Shown: positions 26,585-36,291, counted from the stretch's first letter. The stretch: DNA of 39,696 nt from Eubacteriales bacterium (GCA_030537935.1 JAUNUY010000001.1:105343-145038); one strand, 5' to 3'. The notes: generated by a model from the sequence alone, not told the origin. A program made the numbers and translations.

Positions 26585-27816
26585 TGAAGAAAAATGTCTA
26601 TGACATCCTCGCGGAACGGGGATTTATCGAACAATCGACGAATGAAGAAGCGGTACGGGAATTATTGGGCGGTACAGGTGTGCCGTTTTATATCGGCTTC
26701 GATGCGACAGCGGATTCACTGACGGCGGGTCACTTCGTGACCATCATGGCGATGATGCATATGCAGCGGGCAGGACACGTGCCCATCGCGTTATTGGGCG
26801 GTGGTACGACCATGATCGGGGATCCTTCCGCAAGGACGGATATGCGCAAGATGATGACTCGTGAGACCATTGCGGCCAATGCCGAGCGCTTTCGGAGACA
26901 GATCAGCCGCTACCTCGATTTCAGCAAGGGAAAGGGCCATATTGCCAACAATGCGGATTGGCTCTTAAATCTGAACTATGTTGAATTCATGCGTGAAATT
27001 GCCGTACACTTCAATGTAAAGCACATGTTACAGGCAGAGTGCTACAAACAACGTGTAGACAAGGGCCTGACATTCTTCGAGTTCAATTATATGTTGATGC
27101 AGTCCTATGACTTCTACAAACTCTATAAAGAGTATGGATGTCTTCTGGAAATGGGCGGTAATGACCAGTGGTCCAACATCATCGGTGGTGTGGACTTGGT
27201 AAGGCTTAAAGAGCGTAAGCAAGTCTACGGTTTGACTTTGAAATTATTGACGACTTCCGAGGGGATTAAGATGGGTAAGACCATGAAGGGCGCTTTGTGG
27301 TTGGATCCGGAAAAAACTTCACCGTTTGAATTCTTCCAATATTGGCGAAACGTCGAAGACGTCAAAGTGGAAGAGTGCTTGGGGTTGTTGACGTTCCTGC
27401 CCATGGATGAAGTGCGGCGACTCGGTGCACTCGAGGGTGCGGAAGTCAATCGGGCGAAAGAAGTGTTGGCATACGAAATTACCAAAATCGTCCACGGTGA
27501 AGAAGAGGCAAAGCGGGCGTTGGACGGTGCACGGGCCATGTTTTCACAAAAGGCCGCTTCGGACAATGCGCCGGTTGCGGAATATACGCAGGCAGAGTTG
27601 GATGAAGGCATTGAACTGATCGGCTTGCTGGTCGACTTGAAGATGGAGAACAGCCGTTCTGATGCTCGCCGTTCCATCAAACAGGGCGGTGTAAGCATCA
27701 ACGGCGATAAGATAACGGATGTGGCCAAGAAGTTGTCTGTTGCGGACTTTACGGACGGTGATACCGTCATTCTCCGAAAGGGGAAGAAAAAGGTACATCA
27801 GATAAAAATGGTGTAG
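26584..27816 (+). CDS. tyrS: Tyrosyl-tRNA synthetase
   Basis: Class I synthetase of 410 residues that charges tRNA-Tyr. ATG 26584 overlaps the kinase stop; TTG 26581 is less likely. The HIGH-type motif is ADSLTAGHF (TAGH), followed by LLGGGTTMIGDPS. The tyrosine pocket is LMQSYDFYKLYKEYGC with GGNDQWSNI, and the KMSKS-type loop is KMGKT. A C-terminal S4 RNA-binding domain (ARRSIKQGGVSINGDKI) is present. Its length fits the longer bacterial TyrRS. AlaS follows 11 bases later. Confidence 0.96.
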   Translation: MKKNVYDILAERGFIEQSTNEEAVRELLGGTGVPFYIGFDATADSLTAGHFVTIMAMMHMQRAGHVPIALLGGGTTMIGDPSARTDMRKMMTRETIAANAERFRRQISRYLDFSKGKGHIANNADWLLNLNYVEFMREIAVHFNVKHMLQAECYKQRVDKGLTFFEFNYMLMQSYDFYKLYKEYGCLLEMGGNDQWSNIIGGVDLVRLKERKQVYGLTLKLLTTSEGIKMGKTMKGALWLDPEKTSPFEFFQYWRNVEDVKVEECLGLLTFLPMDEVRRLGALEGAEVNRAKEVLAYEITKIVHGEEEAKRALDGARAMFSQKAASDNAPVAEYTQAELDEGIELIGLLVDLKMENSRSDARRSIKQGGVSINGDKITDVAKKLSVADFTDGDTVILRKGKKKVHQIKMV

Positions 27817-27827
27817 GAAGGAGAACA

Positions 27828-30449
27828 ATGAGTAAATACGGATTAAACGAGTTACGACAGATGTTTTTGGATTTTTTCGAATCGAAAGATCATCTGATTA
27901 TGAAGAGTTTTTCACTGGTGCCGAAAAATGACAACTCTCTTTTGTTAATCAACTCCGGCATGGCACCATTGAAACCCTACTTTACGGGACAGGAAATCCC
28001 GCCGAAGAACCGTGTCGCTACATGCCAGAAATGTATCCGCACGGGCGATATCGAGAATGTGGGTAAGACGGCGCGGCATGGTACATTTTTCGAGATGCTC
28101 GGCAACTTTTCCTTTGGTGATTATTTTAAGCGGGAGGCGATTGCCTGGTCCTGGGAATTTTTAACGGACGTGGTCGGTCTTTCGCCGGACCGTCTTTATC
28201 CCTCGGTATACGAGGAGGATGATGAGGCGTTCGAAATATGGGAGAAAGAGATGCATATTGCGCCGGACCGTATTTTCCGTTTCGGCAAGGCGGATAATTT
28301 CTGGGAGCACGGTGCCGGACCATGTGGTCCCTGTTCCGAAATCTACTATGACCGGGGGCCGGAATACGGATGTGATGACCCGAATTGTACGGTCGGCTGT
28401 GAGTGTGATCGCTACATGGAGGTTTGGAATAACGTTTTTACCCAATTTGAAAATGACGGGGAGGGGAATTATACCCGTCTCGAAAAAACGAATATTGATA
28501 CCGGTATGGGTCTGGAACGTCTCGCAGTCGTCGTTCAGGACGTATTTTCCATTTTCGACGTGGATACCATTCACGCCGTGTTGGAGAAGGTGGGCGAACT
28601 GTCCGGCAAAAAATATAAGGATAATGAAAAAGATGATATTTCCATTCGTTTGATTACGGACCATGTGCGTTCCGCCACCTTTATGATTAGTGATGGTGTC
28701 TTACCGTCCAATGAGGGACGCGGTTATGTCCTGCGCCGTTTGATTCGTCGGGCGGCCCGTCACGGCAGTATGTTGGGCATTGAAGGGACGTTCCTTGCCA
28801 AGGTAGCGGAAACGGTTATCGAAACGAGTAAGGACGGCTATCCGGAATTGGCGGAGCGGCAGGCCGCCATATACAAGACCATGACCCGGGAAGAGGAGCA
28901 ATTCGGCAAGACTTTGAACCAGGGGATGGAGATGTTGAAGAATCTCCTGACGGAATACCAGGCTACAGGCGGTGACACGAAGATAATCTCCGGTGAAGAC
29001 ATCTTCAAACTGTATGACACCTACGGTTTTCCGACGGACATTGCGAAGGACTATTTGGAAGATACCGGATATACCATCGATGAAGAAGGTTTCAAGGCGG
29101 CGATGAAGCGGCAACGCGATCAGGCACGGCAGGCACGTGCGGTGAGCAATTATATGGGCGCCGAAGCGACGGTTTACGATGAAATCGATCCCGCCCTCAC
29201 CTCGACTTTCGTGGGTTACGAACATCATGAGTACGAGGGACGAATCATGCAGCTGACCACAACGAATGCGTTGACGGAGGTCTTGACGGCGGGTGAAGAA
29301 GGCACCGTTTTTACGGATGAAACGCCTTTCTATGCCACTTCCGGCGGTCAGGCGGCCGATCACGGCGTGATTACGTCGGGCGATGCGGAATTTGCCGTAC
29401 AGGATGTTCGTAAACTGTCCGGTGGGAAGATTGCCCATGTCGGTATGGTCCGCAAGGGAGCATTTCATCAGGGCGACACGGTGTGTCTTTCTATCGATAC
29501 GGCACGGCGCAAGGATATTGAAGCGAATCATTCGGCGACACATTTGTTGCATAGAGCCTTGCGAACCGTCCTCGGTGATCATGTGACACAGGCCGGTTCC
29601 CTCGTGGAGGCGGATCGTCTGCGATTTGACTTCACGCATTTCGAGGCCATGACGGCAGAGGAAATTACGGCAGTGGAGGACATGGTCAACGCCGATATTC
29701 GTATGTTGGCGGATACGGATGTGGATCACACGTCCATGGACAAGGCGCGTGAACGCGGTGCAATGGCACTGTTCGGTGAGAAGTACGGAGACCGGGTGCG
29801 AGTTGTTCAAATGGGCGATTCCGTCGAGCTTTGCGGTGGTACGCACGTGGAAAATACCGGTGCCATCCAAGCCTTTAAGATTATTACGGAAACGGGAATC
29901 GCTTCCGGCGTGCGGCGAATCGAGGCGGTGACCGGTCGCGGTATGCTCGAATACGTAAACGGACAGCTGAAATTACTGCAGGATGCGGCGGCCGCGGTGA
30001 AGAGTACACCGGCCGGTCTCTTTGAACGACTGCAACAGATGCTGGATGAAATCAAAGAAGTTCGTCGGGAAAATGAAAGTCTGAAGCAAAAAATGGCACA
30101 GAAAAGTCTCGGCGATGTCACCGTAGAAACCGTGAACGGAAAAGCATTCATTGCTCAGCGATTGGATAATGTGGATATGAATGCGTTACGTACATTGGGC
30201 GACGATCTGAAGGCGAAGCATCCGGATGCGGTGGTATTTCTTGCAGCTGCAAATGACGGGCGCGTGACTTTGATGAGTATGGTGCCCGATGCTTTGATTG
30301 CACAGGGTGTCAAGGCGGGTGATTTGATTAAAGCGGCCGCTCCGGCAGTCAACGGACGGGGCGGTGGCCGGCCGAATATGGCACAAGGCGGCGGTGATAA
30401 TCCCGCCGGTATCGAAGACGCATTTGCCGCAGCAAAGGCATGTTTGTAA
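27828..30449 (+). CDS. alaS: Alanyl-tRNA synthetase
   Basis: Class II synthetase of 873 residues that charges and proofreads tRNA-Ala. GAAGGAG lies 6 bases before the ATG. The catalytic core begins ELRQMFLDFFESKDH, has KCIRTGDIENVGKTARH and motif 2-type FEMLGNFSFGDYF, and the tRNA helix region GHGAGPCGPCSE-like segment (EHGAGPCGPCSEIY). The editing domain keeps HSATHLLHRAL and CGGTHVENTGAI, so proofreading metal ligands are intact. The C-terminal C-Ala domain ends with GRGGGRPNMAQGGG. It ends the run begun at rlmH. Confidence 0.98.
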   Translation: MSKYGLNELRQMFLDFFESKDHLIMKSFSLVPKNDNSLLLINSGMAPLKPYFTGQEIPPKNRVATCQKCIRTGDIENVGKTARHGTFFEMLGNFSFGDYFKREAIAWSWEFLTDVVGLSPDRLYPSVYEEDDEAFEIWEKEMHIAPDRIFRFGKADNFWEHGAGPCGPCSEIYYDRGPEYGCDDPNCTVGCECDRYMEVWNNVFTQFENDGEGNYTRLEKTNIDTGMGLERLAVVVQDVFSIFDVDTIHAVLEKVGELSGKKYKDNEKDDISIRLITDHVRSATFMISDGVLPSNEGRGYVLRRLIRRAARHGSMLGIEGTFLAKVAETVIETSKDGYPELAERQAAIYKTMTREEEQFGKTLNQGMEMLKNLLTEYQATGGDTKIISGEDIFKLYDTYGFPTDIAKDYLEDTGYTIDEEGFKAAMKRQRDQARQARAVSNYMGAEATVYDEIDPALTSTFVGYEHHEYEGRIMQLTTTNALTEVLTAGEEGTVFTDETPFYATSGGQAADHGVITSGDAEFAVQDVRKLSGGKIAHVGMVRKGAFHQGDTVCLSIDTARRKDIEANHSATHLLHRALRTVLGDHVTQAGSLVEADRLRFDFTHFEAMTAEEITAVEDMVNADIRMLADTDVDHTSMDKARERGAMALFGEKYGDRVRVVQMGDSVELCGGTHVENTGAIQAFKIITETGIASGVRRIEAVTGRGMLEYVNGQLKLLQDAAAAVKSTPAGLFERLQQMLDEIKEVRRENESLKQKMAQKSLGDVTVETVNGKAFIAQRLDNVDMNALRTLGDDLKAKHPDAVVFLAAANDGRVTLMSMVPDALIAQGVKAGDLIKAAAPAVNGRGGGRPNMAQGGGDNPAGIEDAFAAAKACL

Positions 30450-30475
30450 TATTATGATATTTCCGTACAATTTAC

Positions 30476-30504
30476 TTGCGTAAAGTATGAATCTGTACTA
30501 TAAT
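30476..30504 (+). promoter_or_regulatory. Promoter of the membrane pyrophosphatase
   Basis: TTGCGT at 30476-30481, 17 bases, TATAAT at 30499-30504. A 5' leader of about 30 bases ends in AAAGGAGGAG before the ATG. Confidence 0.75.
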
Positions 30505-30542
30505 CTGAAATTGTAAGTAATTAACTTAAAGGAGGAGAAAGA

Positions 30543-32657
30543 ATGCTGTTTATTGCAGGTATCGTAGCCGGTGTACTCGCACTGGTCATTGCGGTAGGAC
30601 TCATCTCAGGCATCACAAAAAAAGATGCAGGAAATGACCGCATGAAGGAAATTGCCGGGAATATTGAAACCGGTGCAATGGCTTTCCTGAAGAGAGAGTA
30701 TAAATCTCTTTTAATCTTTATCATTGCGTTATTTATAATCCTCGTGGCGGTTATCTCCAATTCCGGAGAAAACTTCGGCATCAAGGAAGGTGTCCTGACG
30801 GCTTGCTGTTTTTTGGTCGGTGCGGCGTTTTCGACGTTCGCGGGTTACCTGGGCATGCGCAGTGCGACGAAGGCAAATGTGCGTACGGCTGCAGCTGCTG
30901 AAAAGAGCGGTATGAGCGGTGCCTTGAGTGTTGCCTTTTCGGGTGGTGCCGTCATGGGTCTTTCGGTAGTCGGTTTGGGTCTGTTGGGCCTGTCCGTACT
31001 GTATGTCGTATTGGGCCTCTTGGGTTATACCCCGGCGGGCAGAGTCCCCATTATTACGGGTTATTCGCTTGGTGCATCTTCCATTGCATTGTTCGGTCGT
31101 GTGGGCGGCGGTATCTATACAAAGGCCGCTGACGTCGGTGCCGACTTGGTCGGTAAGGTGGAAGCCGGAATCCCGGAGGATGATCCCCGTAACCCGGCAA
31201 CTATTGCGGACAACGTGGGTGACAATGTCGGCGATATTGCCGGTATGGGTGCAGACCTTTTTGAATCCTATGTCGGTTCCATCGTCTCCGCAATTACGCT
31301 CGGTATCGTGACATTTAATGCGGAAGTCTACAATACGGCCATCGGTGATGTGGCCGGCGCGGCCATCGGTGCTGCATTTGCCATCGGTATTGCAACCATC
31401 GGTATCATCGCTTCCGTCATCGGTATTCTGATTGTCCGTGGACAGAAGAATTCGGATAATCCGCAAAAGGCTTTGAACAATTCGACCTATATTGCCGGGA
31501 TTCTGAGCGTGCTCGGATCTGCAGGGTTGAGTTTCATGCTCTTCGGCGATTTGAAACATTTTTATGCCGTGCTTATCGGTCTGATTGTGGGTCTGGCCAT
31601 CGGTACCATTACGGAAATCTTTACCTCCGATGCGCATAAGTACGTGAAAGAGATTGCCGCCGAGTCTGAGACGGGTTCCGCGACAACCATCATTTCCGGT
31701 CTCGGCGTCGGTATGCGTTCGACCGTTTGGCCGATTATCATGATTGCCATCGGTGTATTGCTGTCTTACGCAATTGACGGCCTGTACGGCATCTCCATTG
31801 CCGCCGTCGGCATGTTGGCGACGGCCGGTATCACGGTTGCCGTCGATGCATATGGTCCGATTGCGGACAATGCGGGCGGTATTGCCGAAATGTGTGAACT
31901 GGAACCCGGTGTTCGTGAAATCACCGACAAGTTGGATTCCGTCGGTAATACGACAGCGGCTATCGGTAAAGGTTTCGCCATCGGCTCCGCGGCGTTGACC
32001 GCTTTGGCACTCTTTGCCTCCTATGCAGACGTAACGAAGCTTTCTGCGGCGGATTTCTCCATTACGGATCCGCGGATTATCATCGGTCTGTTCGTAGGCG
32101 GTATGTTACCCTTCCTCTTCTCCGCCATGACCATGGATTCGGTCGGTAAGGCGGCAAACCAGATGATTCAGGAAGTACGTCGTCAATTCCGTGAGATTCC
32201 GGGAATTTTAGACGGTACGGGTGATCCGGATTACACCCGATGTGTGGATATTTCCACGAAGGCGGCATTGCGCGAGATGATTGCGCCGGGTCTTTTGGCC
32301 GTTATCGCACCCTTGTTCATGGGTATCGTATTCGGCCCCGCCGCACTGGGCGGTCTTTTGGCCGGTGCATTGGTAACGGGTGTCATGTTGGCACTTATGA
32401 TGGCCAATGCCGGCGGTGCCTGGGATAACGCGAAGAAGTACATTGAACAAGGCCATCACGGCGGCAAGGGCTCCGATGCACATAAGGCTGCCGTAGTCGG
32501 TGATACCGTCGGTGACCCGTTCAAAGATACATCCGGTCCGTCCATCAACATTTTAATCAAGTTGATGACGATCGTATCACTGATTTTCGCACCCTTCATT
32601 GTAAAATATGCTTCTAACGGCGGTTTGATTGAAGGTTTGTTGAATCTTTTTAAATAA
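30543..32657 (+). CDS. hppA: Membrane-bound ion-translocating pyrophosphatase, K+-dependent type
   Basis: Pumps H+ or Na+ outward using pyrophosphate; 704 residues, about 16 helices. The substrate loops are intact: [20 protein letters not shown], then [36 protein letters not shown]; and the late [15 protein letters not shown]. The stretch [11 protein letters not shown] has Ala where K+-independent enzymes have Lys, which places it in the K+-dependent group. Whether it moves Na+ or H+ is not settled by what I can see. It would recycle the PPi made by the aminoacyl-tRNA and argininosuccinate synthetases encoded alongside, a fitting context but not evidence of coupling. Confidence 0.97.
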   Translation: MLFIAGIVAGVLALVIAVGLISGITKKDAGNDRMKEIAGNIETGAMAFLKREYKSLLIFIIALFIILVAVISNSGENFGIKEGVLTACCFLVGAAFSTFAGYLGMRSATKANVRTAAAAEKSGMSGALSVAFSGGAVMGLSVVGLGLLGLSVLYVVLGLLGYTPAGRVPIITGYSLGASSIALFGRVGGGIYTKAADVGADLVGKVEAGIPEDDPRNPATIADNVGDNVGDIAGMGADLFESYVGSIVSAITLGIVTFNAEVYNTAIGDVAGAAIGAAFAIGIATIGIIASVIGILIVRGQKNSDNPQKALNNSTYIAGILSVLGSAGLSFMLFGDLKHFYAVLIGLIVGLAIGTITEIFTSDAHKYVKEIAAESETGSATTIISGLGVGMRSTVWPIIMIAIGVLLSYAIDGLYGISIAAVGMLATAGITVAVDAYGPIADNAGGIAEMCELEPGVREITDKLDSVGNTTAAIGKGFAIGSAALTALALFASYADVTKLSAADFSITDPRIIIGLFVGGMLPFLFSAMTMDSVGKAANQMIQEVRRQFREIPGILDGTGDPDYTRCVDISTKAALREMIAPGLLAVIAPLFMGIVFGPAALGGLLAGALVTGVMLALMMANAGGAWDNAKKYIEQGHHGGKGSDAHKAAVVGDTVGDPFKDTSGPSINILIKLMTIVSLIFAPFIVKYASNGGLIEGLLNLFK

Positions 32658-32677
32658 TGTCATCCGCATTGCGGATA

Positions 32678-32714
32678 AACGCCCCGGCAACATTGTTGTC
32701 GGGGCGTTATATAT
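32678..32714 (+). terminator. Terminator of the pyrophosphatase gene
   Basis: A 14-bp stem (32678-32691 with 32695-32708, one G-T) with a 3-base ATT loop, followed by ATATATG, a weak T-run. A smaller hairpin (ATCCGCA/TGCGGAT) lies just upstream. Confidence 0.72.
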
Positions 32715-32732
32715 GTCACCCCGAAATACTTA

Positions 32733-32766
32733 CGTATAAATATTCGATATATTGCATATTTATACG
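32733..32766 (+). promoter_or_regulatory. Paired ARG-box-like operator upstream of argGH
   Basis: CGTATAAATATTCG at 32733-32746 and, inverted, TGCATATTTATACG at 32753-32766. Each matches 11 of 14 positions of the ArgR/AhrC half-site pattern TGAATAAATATTCA. Their centres are 20 bases apart, close to two helical turns, as in arginine-repressor operators. The outer 11 bases also form a perfect inverted repeat. They sit 9 bases upstream of the -35 box, so an ArgR-type hexamer could block or shape transcription. The regulator gene is not in the window. Confidence 0.6.
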
Positions 32767-32774
32767 GAAAATAC

Positions 32775-32802
32775 TTGATTTTTACCATATATGACGTATA
32801 AT
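32775..32802 (+). promoter_or_regulatory. Promoter of argGH
   Basis: TTGATT at 32775-32780 and TATAAT at 32797-32802, 16 bases apart, just downstream of the paired boxes. AGGAGG precedes the argG ATG. Confidence 0.7.
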
Positions 32803-32834
32803 GGGGACATAAGATTGCATATCAGGAGGTTAAA

Positions 32835-34049
32835 ATGAAAGAAATCAAAAAAGTCGTATTGGCTTACTCGGGCGGACTGGATACATCAGTCATGATTCCC
32901 TGGTTGAAAGAAAATTACAATAACTGTGAAGTTGTCTGCGTATCCGGTGACGTGGGTCAGGGAACGGAATTGGATGGCTTGGAAGAAAAGGCCCTAAACA
33001 CCGGTGCTTCAAAACTGTATGTTCTGGACCTGAAAAAGGAATTTGTCGAAGACTATATTTGGCCGACCATGAAGGCGGGTGCGAAGTATGAAGGGAAGTA
33101 TCTCTTGGGGACCGCCTTTGCCCGTCCCGTCATCGGCAAGGCTTTGGCGAAGATAGCAGTTGAAGAAAATGCCGATGCCATCTGTCATGGTTGTACCGGG
33201 AAGGGCAATGACCAAGTGCGTTTCGAGCTGGCCATTAAGAGCGTGGCACCGGATATCCATATCATTGCGCCCTGGCGGACATGGGAATTAAATTCCCGCG
33301 AAGATGAGTTCAAATATGCGGAAGCTCACGACATTCCCTTGAAAATCAGTCGGGAGACCAATTATTCAAAAGATAAAAATATCTGGCATTTAAGCCACGA
33401 AGGTTTGGATTTGGAAGATCCGGAGAATGAACCGCTGTACAACAAGGAAGGTTTTTTGGAACTCGGACTTTCGCCGGAGCAAGCGCCGGATCAACCGGAG
33501 TATGTTTCTTTTACCTTTGAAGAGGGCGTGCCCGTGGCCATTAACGGCGAACGGAAGGAAGCGGTCGCTTTGTTGGAAGAAGCGAATAAGATTGCCGGTC
33601 GAAACGGTGTCGGTATTGTCGATATGATTGAAAACCGACTCATCGGTATGAAGGCCCGCGAGGTCTATGAAAATCCGGGTGGTGCGTTACTTTATGCCGC
33701 ACACGAAAAGTTGGAAGAAATCTGTCTGGATCGTGACACGCAGCATTTCAAGTTCCACGTAGCACATAAGTATGCCGAGATGGTATACAACGGACAATGG
33801 TTTACACCTCTGCGCGAATCTTTGCAGGCATTTGTCGATGCAACGCAGAAGACGGTCAGCGGTGAAGTGAAGTTCAAATTGTATAAGGGAAATATCATTC
33901 CGGCAGCGGTTTCATCACCGTTCAGCCTGTACGATGAAGAAATCGTAACCTTTGAAGAGGATACGGAATACAATCATAACGATGCGGCCGGATTCATCAA
34001 TATCTTCGGTATGCCGTATACGATTGTGACAAAGAAGTGGAACAAGTAG
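32835..34049 (+). CDS. argG: Argininosuccinate synthase
   Basis: Joins citrulline and aspartate to argininosuccinate with ATP, giving AMP and PPi; 404 residues. The P-loop-like PP motif [17 protein letters not shown] begins at about residue 10. [27 protein letters not shown] and [20 protein letters not shown] are family hallmarks in order. AGGAGG lies 6 bases before the ATG. The stop is followed directly by the argH ATG. Expression is probably controlled by arginine through the upstream ARG-box-like pair. Confidence 0.97.
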   Translation: MKEIKKVVLAYSGGLDTSVMIPWLKENYNNCEVVCVSGDVGQGTELDGLEEKALNTGASKLYVLDLKKEFVEDYIWPTMKAGAKYEGKYLLGTAFARPVIGKALAKIAVEENADAICHGCTGKGNDQVRFELAIKSVAPDIHIIAPWRTWELNSREDEFKYAEAHDIPLKISRETNYSKDKNIWHLSHEGLDLEDPENEPLYNKEGFLELGLSPEQAPDQPEYVSFTFEEGVPVAINGERKEAVALLEEANKIAGRNGVGIVDMIENRLIGMKAREVYENPGGALLYAAHEKLEEICLDRDTQHFKFHVAHKYAEMVYNGQWFTPLRESLQAFVDATQKTVSGEVKFKLYKGNIIPAAVSSPFSLYDEEIVTFEEDTEYNHNDAAGFINIFGMPYTIVTKKWNK

Positions 34050-35432
34050 ATGGCATTGTGGGCAGGACGATTTCAGAAAGAAATCGCAAAGGAAACAAAC
34101 GACTTTAACAGTTCACTGCCGTTCGATTGCCGAATGTATGAGCAGGACATTCGCGGTAGTCGCGCGCATGTGACCATGCTGGCGCATATCGGCGTCTTAA
34201 CGACGGCGGAGCGGGACGTTATTTTGGCAGGTTTGGATGGTATTTTGGATGACATTGCATCCGGTCACCTGCACTTTGATAACGATGCGGAAGACATCCA
34301 CAGCTTCGTGGAAAATGAGTTGACGCAACGTGTTGGTGAGGTCGGCAAGAAGCTACACACGGGTCGAAGCAGAAACGATCAGGTGGCAGTGGATATCCGC
34401 CTCTATCTCCGTGACGAAATTGATAACTTGTCGGTTGCGTTACGGCGATTGTTGACGGTGCTGACGAATCGGGCGGAAGAGGAAGCGGAAACGGTGGTTT
34501 GCGGCTTTACACATTTGCAGAAGGCACAACCGATTATCTTCGGTCATCACCTGATGGCCTATGCGGAGATGTTCTACCGGGACATGGATCGCCTGTCGGA
34601 TTGTCGCCGTCGGTTGAACGTAAATCCGCTGGGGTCGGCGGCTTTAGCGGGTACGACTTATCCTCTGGACCGTCAACTGACATCGGCATTGCTCGGCTTC
34701 AGCGAACCGACCGGCAATTCATTGGACGGTGTGAGCGACCGGGATTTCTGTCTGGAACTGGCATCGACTGTAAGTATCGCCATGATGCATCTGTCACGTT
34801 TCAGCGAGGAAATCATTCTTTGGGCGAGTATGGATTACGGCTATATCACCTTGGACGACGCTTACGCAACCGGTTCCTCCATCATGCCGCAAAAGAAGAA
34901 CCCGGATATTGCGGAACTGGTACGGGGTAAGACGGGTCGCGTATATGGCGATATGGTGGCACTGTTCACCATGATGAAAGGTTTGCCGCTTGCTTATAAT
35001 AAAGATATGCAGGAAGATAAGGAGGCCGTTTTTGACCTCTGTGATACGCTCTCCGGTTGTCTGGCGGCATTCACGCCGATGTTGGAGACAATGCGCATCA
35101 ATCGCGAGGTGATGCGAAACGGTGTACGAAGCGGCTTCGTAAATGCGACGGACTGTGCGGACTATCTTGTGAGTAAGGGACTTCCTTTTCGTGATGCTTA
35201 TAAAATTATCGGTACCTTGGTTGGTGAATGTACAAACAGTGGCAGGACGCTGGAAGAGTTGACCTTGGATGAATTACGGGCGGTATCCCCCGCTTTTGAT
35301 GATGATGTCGATGAGGCTTTGGATATCGATAACTGCGTTGCAAGGCGTAATTGTGAAGGCGCCACGTCACCGGACAGTGTACGGCGACAGGTAGCATCCA
35401 TGCGACTACGTCTTACCGATAGCGAAGAATAA
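34050..35432 (+). CDS. argH: Argininosuccinate lyase
   Basis: Splits argininosuccinate to arginine and fumarate; homotetramer of the fumarase/aspartase superfamily, 460 residues. The signature GSSIMPQKKNPDIAELVRGK holds the catalytic serine loop. ALWAGRF at the start, HTGRSRNDQVAVD and FTHLQKAQPI are in family order. It begins on the base after the argG stop without its own clear ribosome site, so translation depends on argG. Together the two genes turn citrulline to arginine; no carbamoyl-phosphate, ornithine or upstream arg genes are in the window, so citrulline may come from elsewhere or from uptake. Confidence 0.97.
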   Translation: MALWAGRFQKEIAKETNDFNSSLPFDCRMYEQDIRGSRAHVTMLAHIGVLTTAERDVILAGLDGILDDIASGHLHFDNDAEDIHSFVENELTQRVGEVGKKLHTGRSRNDQVAVDIRLYLRDEIDNLSVALRRLLTVLTNRAEEEAETVVCGFTHLQKAQPIIFGHHLMAYAEMFYRDMDRLSDCRRRLNVNPLGSAALAGTTYPLDRQLTSALLGFSEPTGNSLDGVSDRDFCLELASTVSIAMMHLSRFSEEIILWASMDYGYITLDDAYATGSSIMPQKKNPDIAELVRGKTGRVYGDMVALFTMMKGLPLAYNKDMQEDKEAVFDLCDTLSGCLAAFTPMLETMRINREVMRNGVRSGFVNATDCADYLVSKGLPFRDAYKIIGTLVGECTNSGRTLEELTLDELRAVSPAFDDDVDEALDIDNCVARRNCEGATSPDSVRRQVASMRLRLTDSEE

Positions 35433-35433
35433 A

Positions 35434-35480
35434 GACACCCGGCACTGCGACATGACATGTCGCGGCGTCGGGTGTCCTTT
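35434..35480. terminator. Bidirectional terminator between argH and the minus-strand methyltransferase
   Basis: An outer 8-bp stem (35434-35441 with 35469-35476) and an inner 7-bp stem (35447-35453 with 35457-35463) form one long hairpin. T-runs flank it on both sides (CCTTTATG on +, CTTTATT on -), serving the two convergent genes. Confidence 0.8.
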
Positions 35481-35516
35481 ATGTTTGTCGATAAAATGTC
35501 GATGAAGGCGTCGGGG

Positions 35517-36146
35517 TTATGCATCGGACCGTTTGAAACCGACGAATGTGACACAGTCCAGGTTTTCGGACGCCTCCGGATGGTATACTTCCAAATCACG
35601 AAATCCCGCCGTCTTCATGGCGGTAAGCATTTCATCGTCCGTATATACGTGCATATCAGTGATGTGTTTCGTCCACGGCAGGGCATGTTCATAGTCATCA
35701 ACCCCGATTAGAAAACGACCACCGGGGCGGAGGATGCGGTAGACTTCCTTGAAATTCGCCGTTAAATCCGGCCAGAAATAGGTCGTCTCAAAGGCCGTAG
35801 CGATGTGGAAACGATTGTCTTTAAATGGCAACTGTGCTACATTTCCTTCTATTACGCGGACCAGTCCTTGACGAATCAAGTCGCGGCAAAACTTGCGGGA
35901 CATCTTTACAGAGGCGGGTGAATAATCAATGCCGACGACTTTTCCGTTGGTCATTTCCGCCAAATTTCGCAAGTTATCACCGCCGCCGCATCCGATATCC
36001 AGGGCAAGGTCACCTTCACATACGGGAAGATGCTCCAGGTGATAGAGCGCTCTTTTTCTGTGCCCGCGATTCATACTTTTTAAAACGAAGCGGCCCGCAA
36101 AATTCGAGCCCGGTTTTTTGCAATGTTTCAACATTCTTTTGAACAT
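35517..36146 (-). CDS. Class I SAM-dependent methyltransferase, UbiE/type-11-like
   Basis: A 209-residue cytoplasmic methyltransferase, the only minus-strand gene. AAGGAGG lies before its ATG. Motif I is ALDIGCGGGDNLRNLA (about residue 50), the acidic motif is VVGIDYSPASV, motif II-type VRVIEGNVAQLPFKDNRF and motif III ILRPGGRFLIGVDDYEHA. It is of the general methyltransferase type 11 group; no substrate can be named. The N-terminus (KSMNRGHRKRALYHLEHL) is typical of small clostridial members that often sit beside MerR regulators, and a MerR-like remnant is found just upstream. Confidence 0.85.
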   Translation of the reverse strand: MFKRMLKHCKKPGSNFAGRFVLKSMNRGHRKRALYHLEHLPVCEGDLALDIGCGGGDNLRNLAEMTNGKVVGIDYSPASVKMSRKFCRDLIRQGLVRVIEGNVAQLPFKDNRFHIATAFETTYFWPDLTANFKEVYRILRPGGRFLIGVDDYEHALPWTKHITDMHVYTDDEMLTAMKTAGFRDLEVYHPEASENLDCVTFVGFKRSDA

Positions 36147-36179
36147 GGAACCTCCTTACCAGATTGTTAACATATGCTA

Positions 36180-36208
36180 ATTATAAACCCCCGACATAAT
36201 GATGTCAA
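36180..36208 (-). promoter_or_regulatory. Promoter of the minus-strand methyltransferase
   Basis: Read on the minus strand, TTGACA at 36208-36203 and TATAAT at 36185-36180, spaced 17 bases: a full consensus promoter. An 8-base inverted repeat ATATGCTA/TAGCATAT (36172-36179, 36220-36227) flanks it and may be an operator. Confidence 0.8.
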
Positions 36209-36214
36209 CCGTGG

Positions 36215-36283
36215 CGTTATAGCATATCGTTTATAGACAGGGTTGGATATGCTCTCCGCTACTATGAAAAATACGGACTTTAT
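36215..36283 (+). pseudogene. Remnant of a MerR-family helix-turn-helix
   Basis: In one + frame the sequence reads [20 protein letters not shown] and continues [12 protein letters not shown] (36254-36280) is the invariant core of the MerR DNA-binding domain, and YSI plus VG in front fit its first helix after small deletions. No start, no ribosome site and no MerR body follow. It lies between the divergent methyltransferase and glnS, where an intact MerR regulator would be expected in related genomes. Confidence 0.55.
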
Positions 36284-36291
36284 GGTATACT
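36283..36291 (+). promoter_or_regulatory. Extended -10 promoter of glnS
   Basis: TGGTATACT is an extended -10 at 36283-36291; the -35 (TATGAA near 36263) is weak. It overlaps the end of the MerR-like remnant. Confidence 0.5.

Noticed and set aside
28701..29870. A 389-codon open frame on the minus strand inside alaS
   Set aside because: It lies wholly opposite a clear alanyl-tRNA synthetase, has no ribosome site and reads as low-probability protein rich in His, Arg and Cys. It is a shadow of alaS codon bias.
30729..31637. A 302-codon minus-strand frame inside hppA
   Set aside because: Its composition (runs of Thr, Asp, Gly, His) is that of an antisense shadow of Gly/Ala/Ile-rich membrane protein codons. 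No ribosome site or promoter.
36172..36253. Three copies of ATATGCT around the minus-strand methyltransferase promoter as a regulator array
   Set aside because: Orientation and spacing are irregular and ATGCTA also arises within extended -10 boxes (as at 3136-3148). Only the inverted pair flanking the promoter is noted, in the promoter entry.
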